Source: Biomaibacter acetigenes (GTDB lineage: Bacteria > Bacillota > Thermosediminibacteria > Thermosediminibacterales > Tepidanaerobacteraceae). Taken from it: a stretch of DNA of 64,000 bases. Shown here piece by piece: positions 8,673-17,740 of this stretch. Below the pieces are notes generated by a model, which saw nothing but the letters and a program-made list of their open reading frames with translations, did not search any database and was not told the DNA's origin. The position numbers and the translations under genes were made by a program. The DNA lies in assembly GCF_003691585.1 (NCBI RefSeq), contig NZ_CP033169.1, positions 1,674,001 to 1,738,000 of the forward strand, given 5' to 3'. Positions within the stretch are counted from its first letter, which is position 1. Each line of letters opens with the position of its first letter.

Positions 8673-9911
8673 TTATTCAACTGCGGCGGCGTGGATTCCC
8701 GCAAGGTAACCTGTCGAAAAAGCAGCCTGTAAATTGTAGCCTCCTGTTAATCCATCTACATCTATAACCTCTCCGGCAAAAAAGAGCCCCTTTACTATTC
8801 TTGATTCCATGGTTTTTGGATTTATTTCTTTTACCGACACCCCGCCTCTTGTCACAACGGCCTCTTTAGGCCTGCATCCCGTTATTGTAACCCTTAAATC
8901 TGTGAGTATTGCTATGATTTTCTGTTTTTCTTCCCGGGTAATCTGATTTACGGGTTTTTCCGGGTCAATTCCGCAAAGCTTTATAAACACGGGAATTATT
9001 TTTTTTGGGAGGAGGTCGTTGAGTGCATTTTTAAAGAACTTTCTTTCATAACGTTTGAAATCTCTCTCAAGTCTTTTTTCAAGTTCTGTCTGGTTTAATG
9101 CCGGTTTTAAATTTATGGAAAGCTGAATCGGTTCACCAAGATGCTCCACCACATCACGGCTCAATGTCAATATAACGGGACCGGATACTCCAAAATGAGT
9201 GAAAAGCATTTCTCCAAATATCGTAGTAACCTTTTTTTCTCTTAAATAAAATGTAATTTCCACATTTTTCAAGGTGAGACCCTGGAGCTGTTTTACCCAT
9301 TCTTCACCGGTGGTGAGCGGAACCAGGGATGGCATCAGTGGTGTAATGGTATGTCCTGCCTGACGGGCCAGTGTATATCCGTCGCCCGTAGACCCCGTTG
9401 AGGGGTATGAAAGGCCGCCGGTGGCCACTACTGCACTGTCGCAATTAAAAACTTCTTCTGAGTCAAAAAGTTTTATTGCTCTGATGCAGCCTTTATCAAT
9501 TATAAGCGTCTTTACGCGACTATTATATCTTATGGATACACCGGCATCTAAAACGGCTTTTTCAAGAGTTTTTACCACATCGAGAGACCTATTCGTTACG
9601 GGGAAAACCCTGCCTCCCCGTTCAACCTTGGTTTTTAATCCCATATTTTCAAAAAAAGCAATCAAGTCGGTGTTCGAAAACCTGGCCAGCGATCCATATA
9701 AAAACTTTCCGTTGCCCGGAATATTTTCAATAAAATCCTCAATACCTTTGATATTGGTCAGGTTACAGCGGCCCTTACCCGATATCAATATTTTCCTCCC
9801 GAGATTTGGATTTCTTTCAAAAAGCAATACCCTTGCTCCGCACCGTGCCGCTTGATATGCCGCCATAAGGCCGGATGCACCGCCGCCTATGACTGTTACT
9901 GTTTTATACAT
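8673..9911 (-). CDS. NAD(P)/FAD-dependent oxidoreductase, BaiN/HI0933 family
   Basis: 412-residue flavoprotein. It has an N-terminal FAD-binding GGGASGLMAAYQAARCGARVLLFERN motif and LGRKILISGKGRCNLTN, the signature of the HI0933/YhiN/BaiN family. ATGGLSYPSTGSTGDGYTLARQAGH is in the middle, and the C-terminal FAGEVIDVDGLTGGYNLQAAFSTG closes the FAD site. Family length is about 400-420. The physiological substrate of most members is unknown. It overlaps nothing and sits between aroH and a hypothetical gene. Confidence 0.9.
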   Translation of the reverse strand: MYKTVTVIGGGASGLMAAYQAARCGARVLLFERNPNLGRKILISGKGRCNLTNIKGIEDFIENIPGNGKFLYGSLARFSNTDLIAFFENMGLKTKVERGGRVFPVTNRSLDVVKTLEKAVLDAGVSIRYNSRVKTLIIDKGCIRAIKLFDSEEVFNCDSAVVATGGLSYPSTGSTGDGYTLARQAGHTITPLMPSLVPLTTGEEWVKQLQGLTLKNVEITFYLREKKVTTIFGEMLFTHFGVSGPVILTLSRDVVEHLGEPIQLSINLKPALNQTELEKRLERDFKRYERKFFKNALNDLLPKKIIPVFIKLCGIDPEKPVNQITREEKQKIIAILTDLRVTITGCRPKEAVVTRGGVSVKEINPKTMESRIVKGLFFAGEVIDVDGLTGGYNLQAAFSTGYLAGIHAAAVE

Positions 9912-9923
9912 GACATCATCCTG

Positions 9924-10385
9924 TTACTTTTTTATTTTTTTTGAAAAAAGCACGAGCTGACTCTTGAATTCCTCACTCATTTTAAAGAGCAATCTTTCGA
10001 GGTCCTTGTTGGTTATTAACATCTGTGATGGCTCCACCACTTCAAGCTTCCTGAACTCCTCTCTCATAACAAATCTCACCATGTCTTCTATTGAATCAGC
10101 ATTGATGGTTAAAAAAGCTGGAGCATAGGCCACTTTTTCATTCAAATTTTCATCAAAAACTATGTAGGGTTCTGCTGAAATGTCGTAGTCTTCAAAATAA
10201 ATACCCTGTATGGGGATGTTTTTTAGCAACGATACCTGCTCATCCCTGGCATCCTGAGCTGCTTGCTCTATGGATTTCCCTCCGAAAAGGAACCTCCCGG
10301 GCTTATATTCTCCCTTGAAATCAAATCTTACCTTGAATTTAATTTTGCTCTGGACTAATTCATCTCCTAATTTCACCTTAACCAT
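9924..10385 (-). CDS. Hypothetical protein, no family recognised
   Basis: About 153 residues from the ATG at 10385 (MVKVKLGDELVQSK), which is preceded by GGAGGGCC. It is hydrophilic and mixed alpha/beta, with no signal peptide or transmembrane segment; the C-terminus is lysine-rich and helical. It lies 12 bp from the flavoprotein gene and just downstream of the ABC ATPase gene, in the same direction, so it is probably co-transcribed. I cannot assign a function. Confidence 0.6.
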   Translation of the reverse strand: MVKVKLGDELVQSKIKFKVRFDFKGEYKPGRFLFGGKSIEQAAQDARDEQVSLLKNIPIQGIYFEDYDISAEPYIVFDENLNEKVAYAPAFLTINADSIEDMVRFVMREEFRKLEVVEPSQMLITNKDLERLLFKMSEEFKSQLVLFSKKIKK

Positions 10386-10403
10386 ATGCAGGCCCTCCAC
10401 TTA

Positions 10404-11648
10404 TCACAAAAAACTTTTTAGTTCATCAAAAGAATGTAATACTACAGCCCTATCTCTGATGTCGCGGTATATTTGCGAAGCCATACCATTGGTATAATCT
10501 CTTGATTCAATAGCCCTTTCCTCCATTACAAATATCTTTTTTTGATGTAATATATTTTTGAGGCATACAAGATTCTTTAAATTACCGTATCCAAAGGGTA
10601 CATCCGCAAGTAATACGGCTTCGGATTTTTTGACGTATTTTGTATTTTCTTCAATCTTCTCATCGGATATAGGGGAAAAAGGCACTTCCTCAATTACATC
10701 AAAACCCAGCATTTTTGCGGTCAACCAGTCCGTATCCCCCTTATTTAACACTCCGACGGAAACTTCATATCCCCTTTTTTTAAGATAATGCAGAAGCTTT
10801 TCTCCTTCTCCGCCTCCACAGATAACATGAAGGGTATTAAAAGGTCTCGGTATATTTATATTTTCCTTTCGGCCTAAAAACACAATTACAGGTCGCCCGG
10901 TATATTCCTGGAAACACACATGGACATCCATATTGAAGACTTCCTTAATGTTTTTTTCATTTATTACATCTATTAAAGGTCCCATCTTGAATATTTTATG
11001 GTCCTTCAAAAGAATTATCTTGTCGCAAAACATGGAAGCCAGATTGATATCGTGCATTACAGCGATAATTGTTATACCTCTGTTTAAACAAAGCTTTTTA
11101 AGGAAGCCCAATAGCTCCCACTGGTAATTTATATCCAGATGGGAGGTTGGTTCATCCAGAAGAAGTAGTTCCGGTTCTTGTGCGAGAGCCCTGGCTATCA
11201 AAACCCTTTGCTTCTCTCCTCCGCTCAATTCCCGGACCGGCTTTTCCTTTAAGTGCCAGATGTCCATGTATTTCATTGACTCTTCCGCTATGGCAAAATC
11301 CCTTTCTTTTTCCGCTTCAAAATTGACCAAATAGGGGTTTCGCCCCATCAAAACCACCTGTTCCACTGTAAAGCTCATTTCTATGGATGTATCCTGAGGC
11401 ACCGTTGCTATATGTTTTGCCAGTATTTTGGGTTTTAACTTTCTAATGTTTATATTTTTTAAATAAATGGATCCTCTATGAGGCTTAAGCCATTGATTGA
11501 TATTATTTAACAGCGTGGTTTTGCCGCAGCCGTTAGGACCCAATATGCCCACAAAATCTCCTGCATTTACTTCTAGATTAATACCCTTGAGCACATCTGT
11601 ATCCTGGTATTTAAAATCAAGATTTTCCACCTTCAGGAGTAATGACAT
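10404..11648 (-). CDS. ABC transporter ATPase (FecE/BtuD type) with extra C-terminal domain
   Basis: ATPase of the iron-siderophore/cobalamin importer class: Walker A GPNGCGKTT, Q-loop VPQDTSIEMSFT, signature LSGGEKQR, Walker B LLLLDEPTSHLD and the H-loop H in AVMHD. The first ~255 residues are the normal domain. About 160 further residues (IPRPFNTLHVICGGGEGEKLLHYL onward) form an extra domain that looks alpha/beta and is not part of the minimal ATPase. No permease or binding protein gene is adjacent, so its membrane partner must be elsewhere. Substrate (iron complex, cobalamin or other) is not determined. Start ATG at 11648 is preceded by GCAGGTG. Confidence 0.85.
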   Translation of the reverse strand: MSLLLKVENLDFKYQDTDVLKGINLEVNAGDFVGILGPNGCGKTTLLNNINQWLKPHRGSIYLKNINIRKLKPKILAKHIATVPQDTSIEMSFTVEQVVLMGRNPYLVNFEAEKERDFAIAEESMKYMDIWHLKEKPVRELSGGEKQRVLIARALAQEPELLLLDEPTSHLDINYQWELLGFLKKLCLNRGITIIAVMHDINLASMFCDKIILLKDHKIFKMGPLIDVINEKNIKEVFNMDVHVCFQEYTGRPVIVFLGRKENINIPRPFNTLHVICGGGEGEKLLHYLKKRGYEVSVGVLNKGDTDWLTAKMLGFDVIEEVPFSPISDEKIEENTKYVKKSEAVLLADVPFGYGNLKNLVCLKNILHQKKIFVMEERAIESRDYTNGMASQIYRDIRDRAVVLHSFDELKSFL

Positions 11649-11663
11649 GGCTTTTTTCACCTG

Positions 11664-12518
11664 CTAACATATGGCTATCAAGACTTCCCTCAATATCTTA
11701 GCGGCCAACAGTGAAGTTCTTTCAGATAGATCGCTGGCAGGGGATACCTCCACCAGATCGAAGCCTACGATATTCAAATCTTTAAAGGAAGACACAACAT
11801 CGAGAATATCCTGGGAACTGCAACCTCCGGGTTCGGGAGTCCCGGTGCCCGGAGCAAAAGCCGGATCAACGACGTCTATGTCCAGAGTAACATAAACGGG
11901 TTTTTGTTTTAATTCTTCCAGAGTTTCCATAAAAGGTTTTTTAACATTGATAGGATTCATGTGGGTATGCTCTTTTGCAAAATTGAACTCTTCCTTTATA
12001 CCCGATCTTATTCCAAATTGATAAAGATGCTTATCTCTTATGTGTTCGCATACCCTTCTCAGGACAGTGGCATGGGATAACCTTTCTCCAAAGAAGGTGT
12101 CCCTCAAGTCTGCGTGAGCGTCAAAATGTACTACAACCAGGTCCTCATATTTTTTTGCAACCTGTTTTATTATGGGATAGCTTATGAGGTGCTCACCACC
12201 CAGAAAAACCGGTATTTTGTTATTGTCGAGCAATTTGACCGTAACCTGTTCGATTATTTCAAGGCTCTTTTCTACATTACCAAAGGGGATGTCCACATCC
12301 CCAGCATCAAAGTACTCCTTGTCATTCAACGAGTCATCTGCATAAATGCTGTAATCTTCCAGGCCGTAGGAAACCTCACGTATTTTTCTCGGGCCCATGC
12401 GGGTTCCAGGCCTGAAACTAACGGTAAAATCCATAGGCACACCCACAATGACTGTCCTTGCGACGTCATAGTTTTGTTTTGCTCTTAAAAACTTTCCCTG
12501 GTCCATCAAATGTTCCAT
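11664..12518 (-). CDS. speB: Agmatinase / ureohydrolase
   Basis: Hydrolyses agmatine, or N1-aminopropylagmatine in thermophile-type pathways, releasing urea. It carries the Mn-binding ureohydrolase motifs GGEHLISYP, HFDAHADLRD and DIDVVDPAFAPGTGTPEPGG, with the Asp/His ligands intact; 284 residues is a typical length. It lies 20 bp downstream of speE, the common speE-speB pairing. No arginine decarboxylase gene is in the window. Confidence 0.94.
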   Translation of the reverse strand: MEHLMDQGKFLRAKQNYDVARTVIVGVPMDFTVSFRPGTRMGPRKIREVSYGLEDYSIYADDSLNDKEYFDAGDVDIPFGNVEKSLEIIEQVTVKLLDNNKIPVFLGGEHLISYPIIKQVAKKYEDLVVVHFDAHADLRDTFFGERLSHATVLRRVCEHIRDKHLYQFGIRSGIKEEFNFAKEHTHMNPINVKKPFMETLEELKQKPVYVTLDIDVVDPAFAPGTGTPEPGGCSSQDILDVVSSFKDLNIVGFDLVEVSPASDLSERTSLLAAKILREVLIAIC

Positions 12519-12537
12519 TATTTTTAGTTCTTCTCCT

Positions 12538-13362
12538 TTATTTTGAAATTATATTTTTTACAAAGGGGGGCAGGACAAAACAGCTTTTGTGTATATCACG
12601 GGAATAATACTTGGTATCCAGGTCCGGTAATTCTCCGGGGTCCACTGCTGTTGGGTCTATGGATTTGGAGCCCATGGTAAAGGTCCAAAAAGCTCCGGGG
12701 TAAGTTGGGATAACCGCCGTATAAATATTAGTAAACCTAAAAATCGATGAAATATCGCCGTAAACGCGTTTTAAAAAGTCACCATAGAAAAATGGCGATT
12801 CGGTCTGAGCCACCATAATTCCGTCATTATTTAAAGCACTAAACACGTCTTTATAAAACTCCCTTGAAAAAAGTCCCACCGCAGGCCCAAGGGGATCAGT
12901 CGAGTCGATGATAATGACATCATAACCCTTATTATTTTTTACAAATTCAATACCATCTTCGCAAAAAATGCTGGTTCTCGGGTCTGAAAAACCGAGGCTT
13001 AAAGATGGGAAAAACTTTTTGGAAGCCTCAATCACCTGTTCATCTATTTCAACCAGGTGAACCTTTTTTACCGGGTGTTTGAGAATTTCCCTTATGGTGC
13101 CTCCGTCGCCTCCGCCTATTACCAGCACCTTCTCCGGGGATCGGTGTGTGAAGAGTGGAACGTGGGATATCATCTCATGATATACAAATTCGTCCCTGGT
13201 GGTAAGCTGTACCACATCATCCAGAGTCATAATTCTCCCCATTTCTTCCGTTTCGAACACAGAAAGAAATTGATATGGGGTTTTCCTGGAATACAACATA
13301 TCTTTTATTCTCAATGAGAATCTGACATTTTTAGATTGGTACTCCGAAAACCATAACTCCAC
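12538..13362 (-). CDS. speE: Spermidine synthase (polyamine aminopropyltransferase)
   Basis: Transfers the aminopropyl group from decarboxylated SAM to putrescine or agmatine. Motifs: DDVVQLTTRDEFVYHEMI, VIGGGDGGTIREILKH, VEIDEQVIEASKKFFP and the catalytic DVIIIDSTDPLGPA. I prefer the GTG at 13362, preceded by AAAGAGGTGTTTAAA, giving 274 residues and starting VELWFSEYQ, the family's usual N-terminus. It forms an operon with speB. Confidence 0.95.
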   Translation of the reverse strand: MELWFSEYQSKNVRFSLRIKDMLYSRKTPYQFLSVFETEEMGRIMTLDDVVQLTTRDEFVYHEMISHVPLFTHRSPEKVLVIGGGDGGTIREILKHPVKKVHLVEIDEQVIEASKKFFPSLSLGFSDPRTSIFCEDGIEFVKNNKGYDVIIIDSTDPLGPAVGLFSREFYKDVFSALNNDGIMVAQTESPFFYGDFLKRVYGDISSIFRFTNIYTAVIPTYPGAFWTFTMGSKSIDPTAVDPGELPDLDTKYYSRDIHKSCFVLPPFVKNIISK

Positions 13363-13448
13363 TTTAAACACCTCTTTATACCAGTTTTCATTTCGCAAAA
13401 ATTATACCAGATATGTATAAAATATTCAAATATACCATGTCCTTTTTT

Positions 13449-13934
13449 TTAACATAAAAAAAGTCTGCGATTTTTACGGTCTACAATGTATATTATTAAA
13501 GAATTCTTTACATCCAGTTCCATTACACTGGAGAAAACAGGACAAATACCTCTGTACTGTTTTGAAGCTTTACATTTTTCATCAATGGATTCTCTTGAAA
13601 TAGGCTTAAACCCGATTTTTTCAAAAAATCCTCGAGCGGTTTGAGTAAATAAAAACAACTTTCTTATGTTTCTGCGGTCGGCAAAATTTATCATGGCTCT
13701 GACCAGACCGTCGCCCAGGTTCTGGTGTTGAAATTCCGGCATTACTGCTACCGATCTTAAAATGGCTGTATCTTGATATACTTCAAGCCCTGCTGTTGCT
13801 ACAATGGAGCCATCAATTTCCATTACCATGAAATTATCAATATAATCTTCGATGTCTGTCGATAAGTTAACTTTTAATAAAATCTCTTTAATTCTGGGAA
13901 TATCCGCAGGTGAAGCCTTACGAATAAATATCAA
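13449..13934 (-). CDS. GNAT-family N-acetyltransferase
   Basis: Acetyl-CoA-dependent acetyltransferase fold. N-terminal IRKASPADIPRIKEILL, then VATAGLEVY and the acyl-CoA-binding VMPEFQHQNLGDGLVRAMI (Q-x-x-G-x-G/D type), then KLFLFTQTARGFFEKIGF. Resembles the ArgA-like or YvbK-like stand-alone GNAT proteins of Firmicutes; substrate unknown. The C-terminal ~15 residues beyond MELDVKNSL are unusual and may reflect an indel near the end. Confidence 0.85.
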   Translation of the reverse strand: MIFIRKASPADIPRIKEILLKVNLSTDIEDYIDNFMVMEIDGSIVATAGLEVYQDTAILRSVAVMPEFQHQNLGDGLVRAMINFADRRNIRKLFLFTQTARGFFEKIGFKPISRESIDEKCKASKQYRGICPVFSSVMELDVKNSLIIYIVDRKNRRLFLC

Positions 13935-13947
13935 AACATCTCCTCCC

Positions 13948-14664
13948 TTAAAGATTTTTAATGTATTCTATTTCTTTTGCTGTCATAAATCTCCACTGGC
14001 CCGGCTTTAGATTTTTTAATGAAAGCGTACCTATATGTGTCCTTTTTAAATAAATTACAGGATTCCCAACAGCACTGCACATCCGTCTTACCTGACGTTT
14101 TTTGCCCTCGTGAATTTTTATCTCCAGAACCGTGGAATCACCGTCGTATTTTACGATCCTTACCTTTGCAGGTGCCGTAAGGCCATCTTCCAGCTTTACG
14201 CCCGTCTCCAGCATCAGTATTTGCTGTCTGCCAACCATTCCCCTGACATGGGCTAAATATGTCTTTTCAACTTCATGTTTCGGATGAGTCAACCTGTAAG
14301 TCACTTCGCCGTCATTGGTGAGTATCAAAAGACCCTCGGTATCCATGTCAAGGCGGCCCACAGGGTAGACCCTTTCCTTCAGACCTTTTATGAGATCAAG
14401 TACGGTAGGTCTGCCGAAAGGGTCTTTTACTGTGGTTACTACCCCTATGGGTTTGTTAATCAATATATATATATGGCGGGGTTCTTTACGACATGCCTTT
14501 CCATCTACTTTAATTTCATCGACATCCGGATCTATCTTAACACCAAGTTCTCTTACAATCCTGCCATTGACCTGAACCCTGCCGTCCTGTATTATTTTTT
14601 CACTGGCTCTTCTCGATGCTACTCCAACACTTGCTAAAAATTTCTGCAGTCGTATTTTCAACAA
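13948..14664 (-). CDS. rluB: 23S rRNA pseudouridine synthase, RluB/RsuA family
   Basis: N-terminal S4 RNA-binding domain (RLQKFLASVGVASRRASEKIIQDGRVQVNG), followed by the pseudouridine synthase domain with the catalytic Asp in YPVGRLDMDTEGLLILTNDG and the C-terminal IHEGKKRQVRRM motif. 238 residues fits RluB of Firmicutes. It ends 13 bp before the GNAT gene. It modifies rRNA in the ribosomal peptidyl-transferase region; the exact position is inferred from the family. Confidence 0.93.
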   Translation of the reverse strand: MLKIRLQKFLASVGVASRRASEKIIQDGRVQVNGRIVRELGVKIDPDVDEIKVDGKACRKEPRHIYILINKPIGVVTTVKDPFGRPTVLDLIKGLKERVYPVGRLDMDTEGLLILTNDGEVTYRLTHPKHEVEKTYLAHVRGMVGRQQILMLETGVKLEDGLTAPAKVRIVKYDGDSTVLEIKIHEGKKRQVRRMCSAVGNPVIYLKRTHIGTLSLKNLKPGQWRFMTAKEIEYIKNL

Positions 14665-14675
14665 AAACTCCCCTT

Positions 14676-15998
14676 TTAGAATCTATTATTATACATTCCT
14701 ACCACTTTTTCCTGCTTAATAGCAAGGTTTTCGTTAAAAAATCCTGTTAGACCCAATTTTGCAACTCTTTCTTTTATGACCTCCGGGGAGGTTTCATAAA
14801 GACCTAATTGCTTCATTCTTTCAAAATACGTTGAGCCTGCAAACGTGAACCTTTTATAAAGTCCATGTTCGGCCTTTAACTGTTCATTTACATAAGCGAT
14901 TATATCTCCTATGGCCAGGGTCCTCGGCAGCTTTACAAGTTCCATATTCAGTGCTTTTCTGACACTGTTATGACCTGCCAGAATTCCGGTACAAATGGCT
15001 TCAGTGTGCCCGACGAATGGTCCTGACTTTTCGCCGGCACAAAAGAGATTATTTAATCCCAATACCTGCATATAATCATCCCTCGGAGCCATAGACATAT
15101 ATCTTATGGAGTTTCCTTTACTCGCAGCGTAAGGATCTTCAAACCTGGCACTTTCGAACCCTTTTATTTTTCTCAGGTCTTCCAATGGAAAAAACGGGGT
15201 CATGAATTTAGCATATCCGGTATCCAGAAGAATAATATTTGCGGCATATTCTTCCAGGGCATATTGCTGGCATACTTTCATGGATATTTTTTCTCTTTTT
15301 ATATATTCTTCAGGTATTTTAACCACCACAACTCCCTTTTCATCCAGTTGTCTTTTTATATTTTCTCCCAAAGTATCTTTGTTTAATTTGCAGGACCCGC
15401 TCATTGCTCCATATGTGTCAACAGACCGCTTTCCGACTAAATCTTCCACACCGGCTTTTTTACTTATACTAACTCTCGGGCCATATGCCGGACATCTCTG
15501 AATACACATGGAGCAGCCATTGCCATGTTTCAAACAATTTCCCATAGGGCCGGATGAGCCGGTTGTTTCAATAAATTCGTCGCCTTCGATGATTTCTTCA
15601 TTGGCAAGCACAATACCCTGTATTGTATTATCCCTGACTTTTACATCCATTGCCCGGGATTTAAATTTTATATTTATACCCATGCCCTCTAAAAATTCAC
15701 GAACCTTCGGTTCGATTTTTGTCACATCATATAAAGTTGCATGTTTGTGGCCCGGAAAGTCCACATTTTTGTGTCTTGCGACGCTGTCAGCTATGTGAAA
15801 AAGTTCTCCTGCCCCCAGAGCAATTGCTTCTTCTGCTGCCGTAAACCTACCGTTATTGCGAATTATACCTCCTACGAGGCCGCACCCCAAAAGCATATCG
15901 GTCTTTTCCAGAATTGTTACATTTGCACCGGCCTTTCTCGCAGCCAGGGCAGCACCACAACCTGCCCATCCTCCACCTATCACTATTATTTCGGTCAT
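14676..15998 (-). CDS. FAD-dependent oxidoreductase with cysteine cluster (paralogue 1)
   Basis: 440 residues. An N-terminal Rossmann FAD site (VIGGGWAGCGAALAARKAGANVTILEK) and the C-terminal NLFCAGEKSGPFVGHTEAICTGILAGHNSVR resemble GidA/TrmFO-like flavoproteins. A mid-protein cysteine set, NCLKHGNGCSMCIQRCP (C-x6-C-x2-C-x3-C-P), could bind an Fe-S cluster; this is inferred. It is a close paralogue of the protein at 23624-24907. It lies 3 bp from the PyrK-like gene, whose end contains this gene's ribosome binding site (GGGAGGGTAA), so the two are coupled and may form an electron-transfer pair. Start ATG is clear. Confidence 0.85.
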   Translation of the reverse strand: MTEIIVIGGGWAGCGAALAARKAGANVTILEKTDMLLGCGLVGGIIRNNGRFTAAEEAIALGAGELFHIADSVARHKNVDFPGHKHATLYDVTKIEPKVREFLEGMGINIKFKSRAMDVKVRDNTIQGIVLANEEIIEGDEFIETTGSSGPMGNCLKHGNGCSMCIQRCPAYGPRVSISKKAGVEDLVGKRSVDTYGAMSGSCKLNKDTLGENIKRQLDEKGVVVVKIPEEYIKREKISMKVCQQYALEEYAANIILLDTGYAKFMTPFFPLEDLRKIKGFESARFEDPYAASKGNSIRYMSMAPRDDYMQVLGLNNLFCAGEKSGPFVGHTEAICTGILAGHNSVRKALNMELVKLPRTLAIGDIIAYVNEQLKAEHGLYKRFTFAGSTYFERMKQLGLYETSPEVIKERVAKLGLTGFFNENLAIKQEKVVGMYNNRF

Positions 15999-16001
15999 TT
16001 T

Positions 16002-16952
16002 TTACCCTCCCAGCACTTGTTCGCTTCTGAGCTGAATTTTGCAAAAATGTATCAATTCACCATCGATCAATGTCTCACAGCTCCCGCAAACCCCTTCGCC
16101 GCAGCACAGTTGATGGTTATTGGATATTATCAGCGGTATACTAAAGCTCAGCTTATTTAAAACATTTTGTATGAACTTGTGCTGAACATCCGAACCACCG
16201 CTATATACGAAATCTACACCATCTTTTTCTATAATCTCCCTCAACCGCATCTTATGGAAGGTGGTGTTCAAATCGAATTCTTGAGGGGTAATCCCCAATT
16301 TTTTTAGTTCATCTTCAGCCAGGTTTACTTTTATATTTCCGCAATCCAATAGAACAGTGATTTTGTTGTTTCCTCTCAAAAGGTTTTTAACCACAGGGAT
16401 TATTGATGCCTGGCCGATTCCCCTGCCTATTATGAGCCAGTGTTTATTGTAACTTGACTTAATGTGTTTTAAACCAAAAAGTCCATTCCAGTATGGCCCC
16501 CGGATCAAAACTTTGTTTTCTGATCTGGCTATGGCTTTTGATTTAGGACCAACTATATTTACAGCAAAGTTGATAATTTTTTTTGATTCATCCACATCCA
16601 TGACGCACAGAGGCACATCATAGTATTCCAGAGAATTTTCAGGCCTTAAAAAGGCAAAAGCCCCCGGTTGATTGTAGTCCCTGACAAGAGAAGCCGAGGG
16701 AATGAATATCTTGATGGTTACAAGTTTATCTGTGACAAAGTTTTTTTCTATTACAGGAACCGATAGCAATTTTCTTTCCTCTATTTTACCACCTGCCCAG
16801 ATATACTCCTGATATACGCAAATCCCCTGCCATCTACAGTCACAGGTGTCTTTTCCTTGGAGCATGGAGCAAATAAGGCAATTGTCCGTCTTTGCCAGAT
16901 GGCATGGACAGTATTGGGAACCGGCGTCTATACAATAGTAATTTAAAGTCAT
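16002..16952 (-). CDS. PyrK/sulfide-dehydrogenase-like FAD and [2Fe-2S] electron-transfer protein
   Basis: About 316 residues. The N-terminus has a cysteine-rich segment (YCPCHLAKTDNCLICSMLQG, then CDC). A ferredoxin-reductase-like FAD/NAD domain follows (GAFAFLRPEN, then IIGRGIGQASIIPVVKNLL for NAD binding). The C-terminal CCGEGVCGSC...C is a PyrK-type [2Fe-2S] motif. Such proteins pass electrons between NAD(P)H or ferredoxin and a partner flavoprotein, here plausibly the FAD oxidoreductase encoded directly downstream. The N-terminal cysteine pattern recurs in the small protein at 21838. Start ATG at 16952 follows AGAGGTGG. Confidence 0.82.
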   Translation of the reverse strand: MTLNYYCIDAGSQYCPCHLAKTDNCLICSMLQGKDTCDCRWQGICVYQEYIWAGGKIEERKLLSVPVIEKNFVTDKLVTIKIFIPSASLVRDYNQPGAFAFLRPENSLEYYDVPLCVMDVDESKKIINFAVNIVGPKSKAIARSENKVLIRGPYWNGLFGLKHIKSSYNKHWLIIGRGIGQASIIPVVKNLLRGNNKITVLLDCGNIKVNLAEDELKKLGITPQEFDLNTTFHKMRLREIIEKDGVDFVYSGGSDVQHKFIQNVLNKLSFSIPLIISNNHQLCCGEGVCGSCETLIDGELIHFCKIQLRSEQVLGG

Positions 16953-17024
16953 TTTATCCACCTCTTTTGAAAAAATATAAAGTTCATTAATAATCTATTC
17001 AAAACAGGTGGATTAGGTGAATAA

Positions 17025-17051
17025 AAAACTGATTCCAATGGAATCAGTTTT
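17025..17051 (-). terminator. Terminator-like hairpin after the Rossmann dehydrogenase gene
   Basis: AAAACTGATTCC (17025-17036) and GGAATCAGTTTT (17040-17051) form a 12-bp stem with a 3-nt loop. The TGA stop of the 17044-17724 gene lies in one arm. The minus-strand transcript continues with TTTTTTAT. It would partly separate the upstream genes of this operon from the flavoprotein pair. Confidence 0.75.
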
Positions 17052-17724
17052 GATTTTGATTTAGCTTTTTTATTATCTCCCGAGCAAAAGGCCCTGCATC
17101 TCCCACAGCATAAGCGTTCATGGTGCCGCAGGCCACATTTCTTATGGCAAAGCTCATATATTCTTCTGGTATATTGAGCTGCTTTAGCCTATTTTGAATG
17201 TTATAGGCAGCTTTAATGCCTTCTTCGCTGGCAATATGATTAATTTCCGCGACTATTTTTTCAGGCCCAAATTTAACTGCCCCGATATTGCCGAAGATTT
17301 CGGCGGTCTTATTGCGGGCTTTTTCATTTTCCCCATCTATCATTATAAGCGGAAGTTCTCCAAAGTCTATCTGAAGCGCATGGCCGATGATTTTTGCCGA
17401 AACAAGTTTGCAGCAATTCTTTAGGGGGGCAAACGCCTCCATATTGGTGTCTGTGGAAATATTTATCAAAATATGTTCCTGTTTTAAAAAAGGTTTTATT
17501 TCCCCGATAGCCCCGGGAATTATTGAAGCCGGTAAAGCTATGATAATAAAATCAGCCTCGCTAAGAAGCGAGTATTCCATGGTGCCTTCCGCTCCTAATT
17601 CCCTTGCTAGCATTCCGCATCGGCGTACATCTTTATCAATAAGTATAAGTTTATATTTTTCTGATAGTTTTCTGGCCAACAGCGAGCCCATCCTGCCTGT
17701 TCCGACTATGGCTACTGTCTCCAT
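17044..17724 (-). CDS. NAD(P)-binding dehydrogenase, P5CR/prephenate-dehydrogenase-like
   Basis: 226 residues starting ATG after AAGGGAGGTATCCTTT. N-terminal Rossmann site VAIVGTGRMGSLLARKL followed by LILIDKD (acidic end of beta-2, suggesting NAD). ADFIIIALPASIIPGAI then resembles pyrroline-5-carboxylate reductase or F420-dependent NADP reductase proteins. The C-terminal helical part has AYAVGDAGPFAREI. The substrate is unknown. In this operon a role in oxidising or reducing an amine- or imine-type intermediate is inferred only. Confidence 0.75.
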   Translation of the reverse strand: METVAIVGTGRMGSLLARKLSEKYKLILIDKDVRRCGMLARELGAEGTMEYSLLSEADFIIIALPASIIPGAIGEIKPFLKQEHILINISTDTNMEAFAPLKNCCKLVSAKIIGHALQIDFGELPLIMIDGENEKARNKTAEIFGNIGAVKFGPEKIVAEINHIASEEGIKAAYNIQNRLKQLNIPEEYMSFAIRNVACGTMNAYAVGDAGPFAREIIKKLNQNQN

Positions 17725-17740
17725 AAAGGATACCTCCCTT

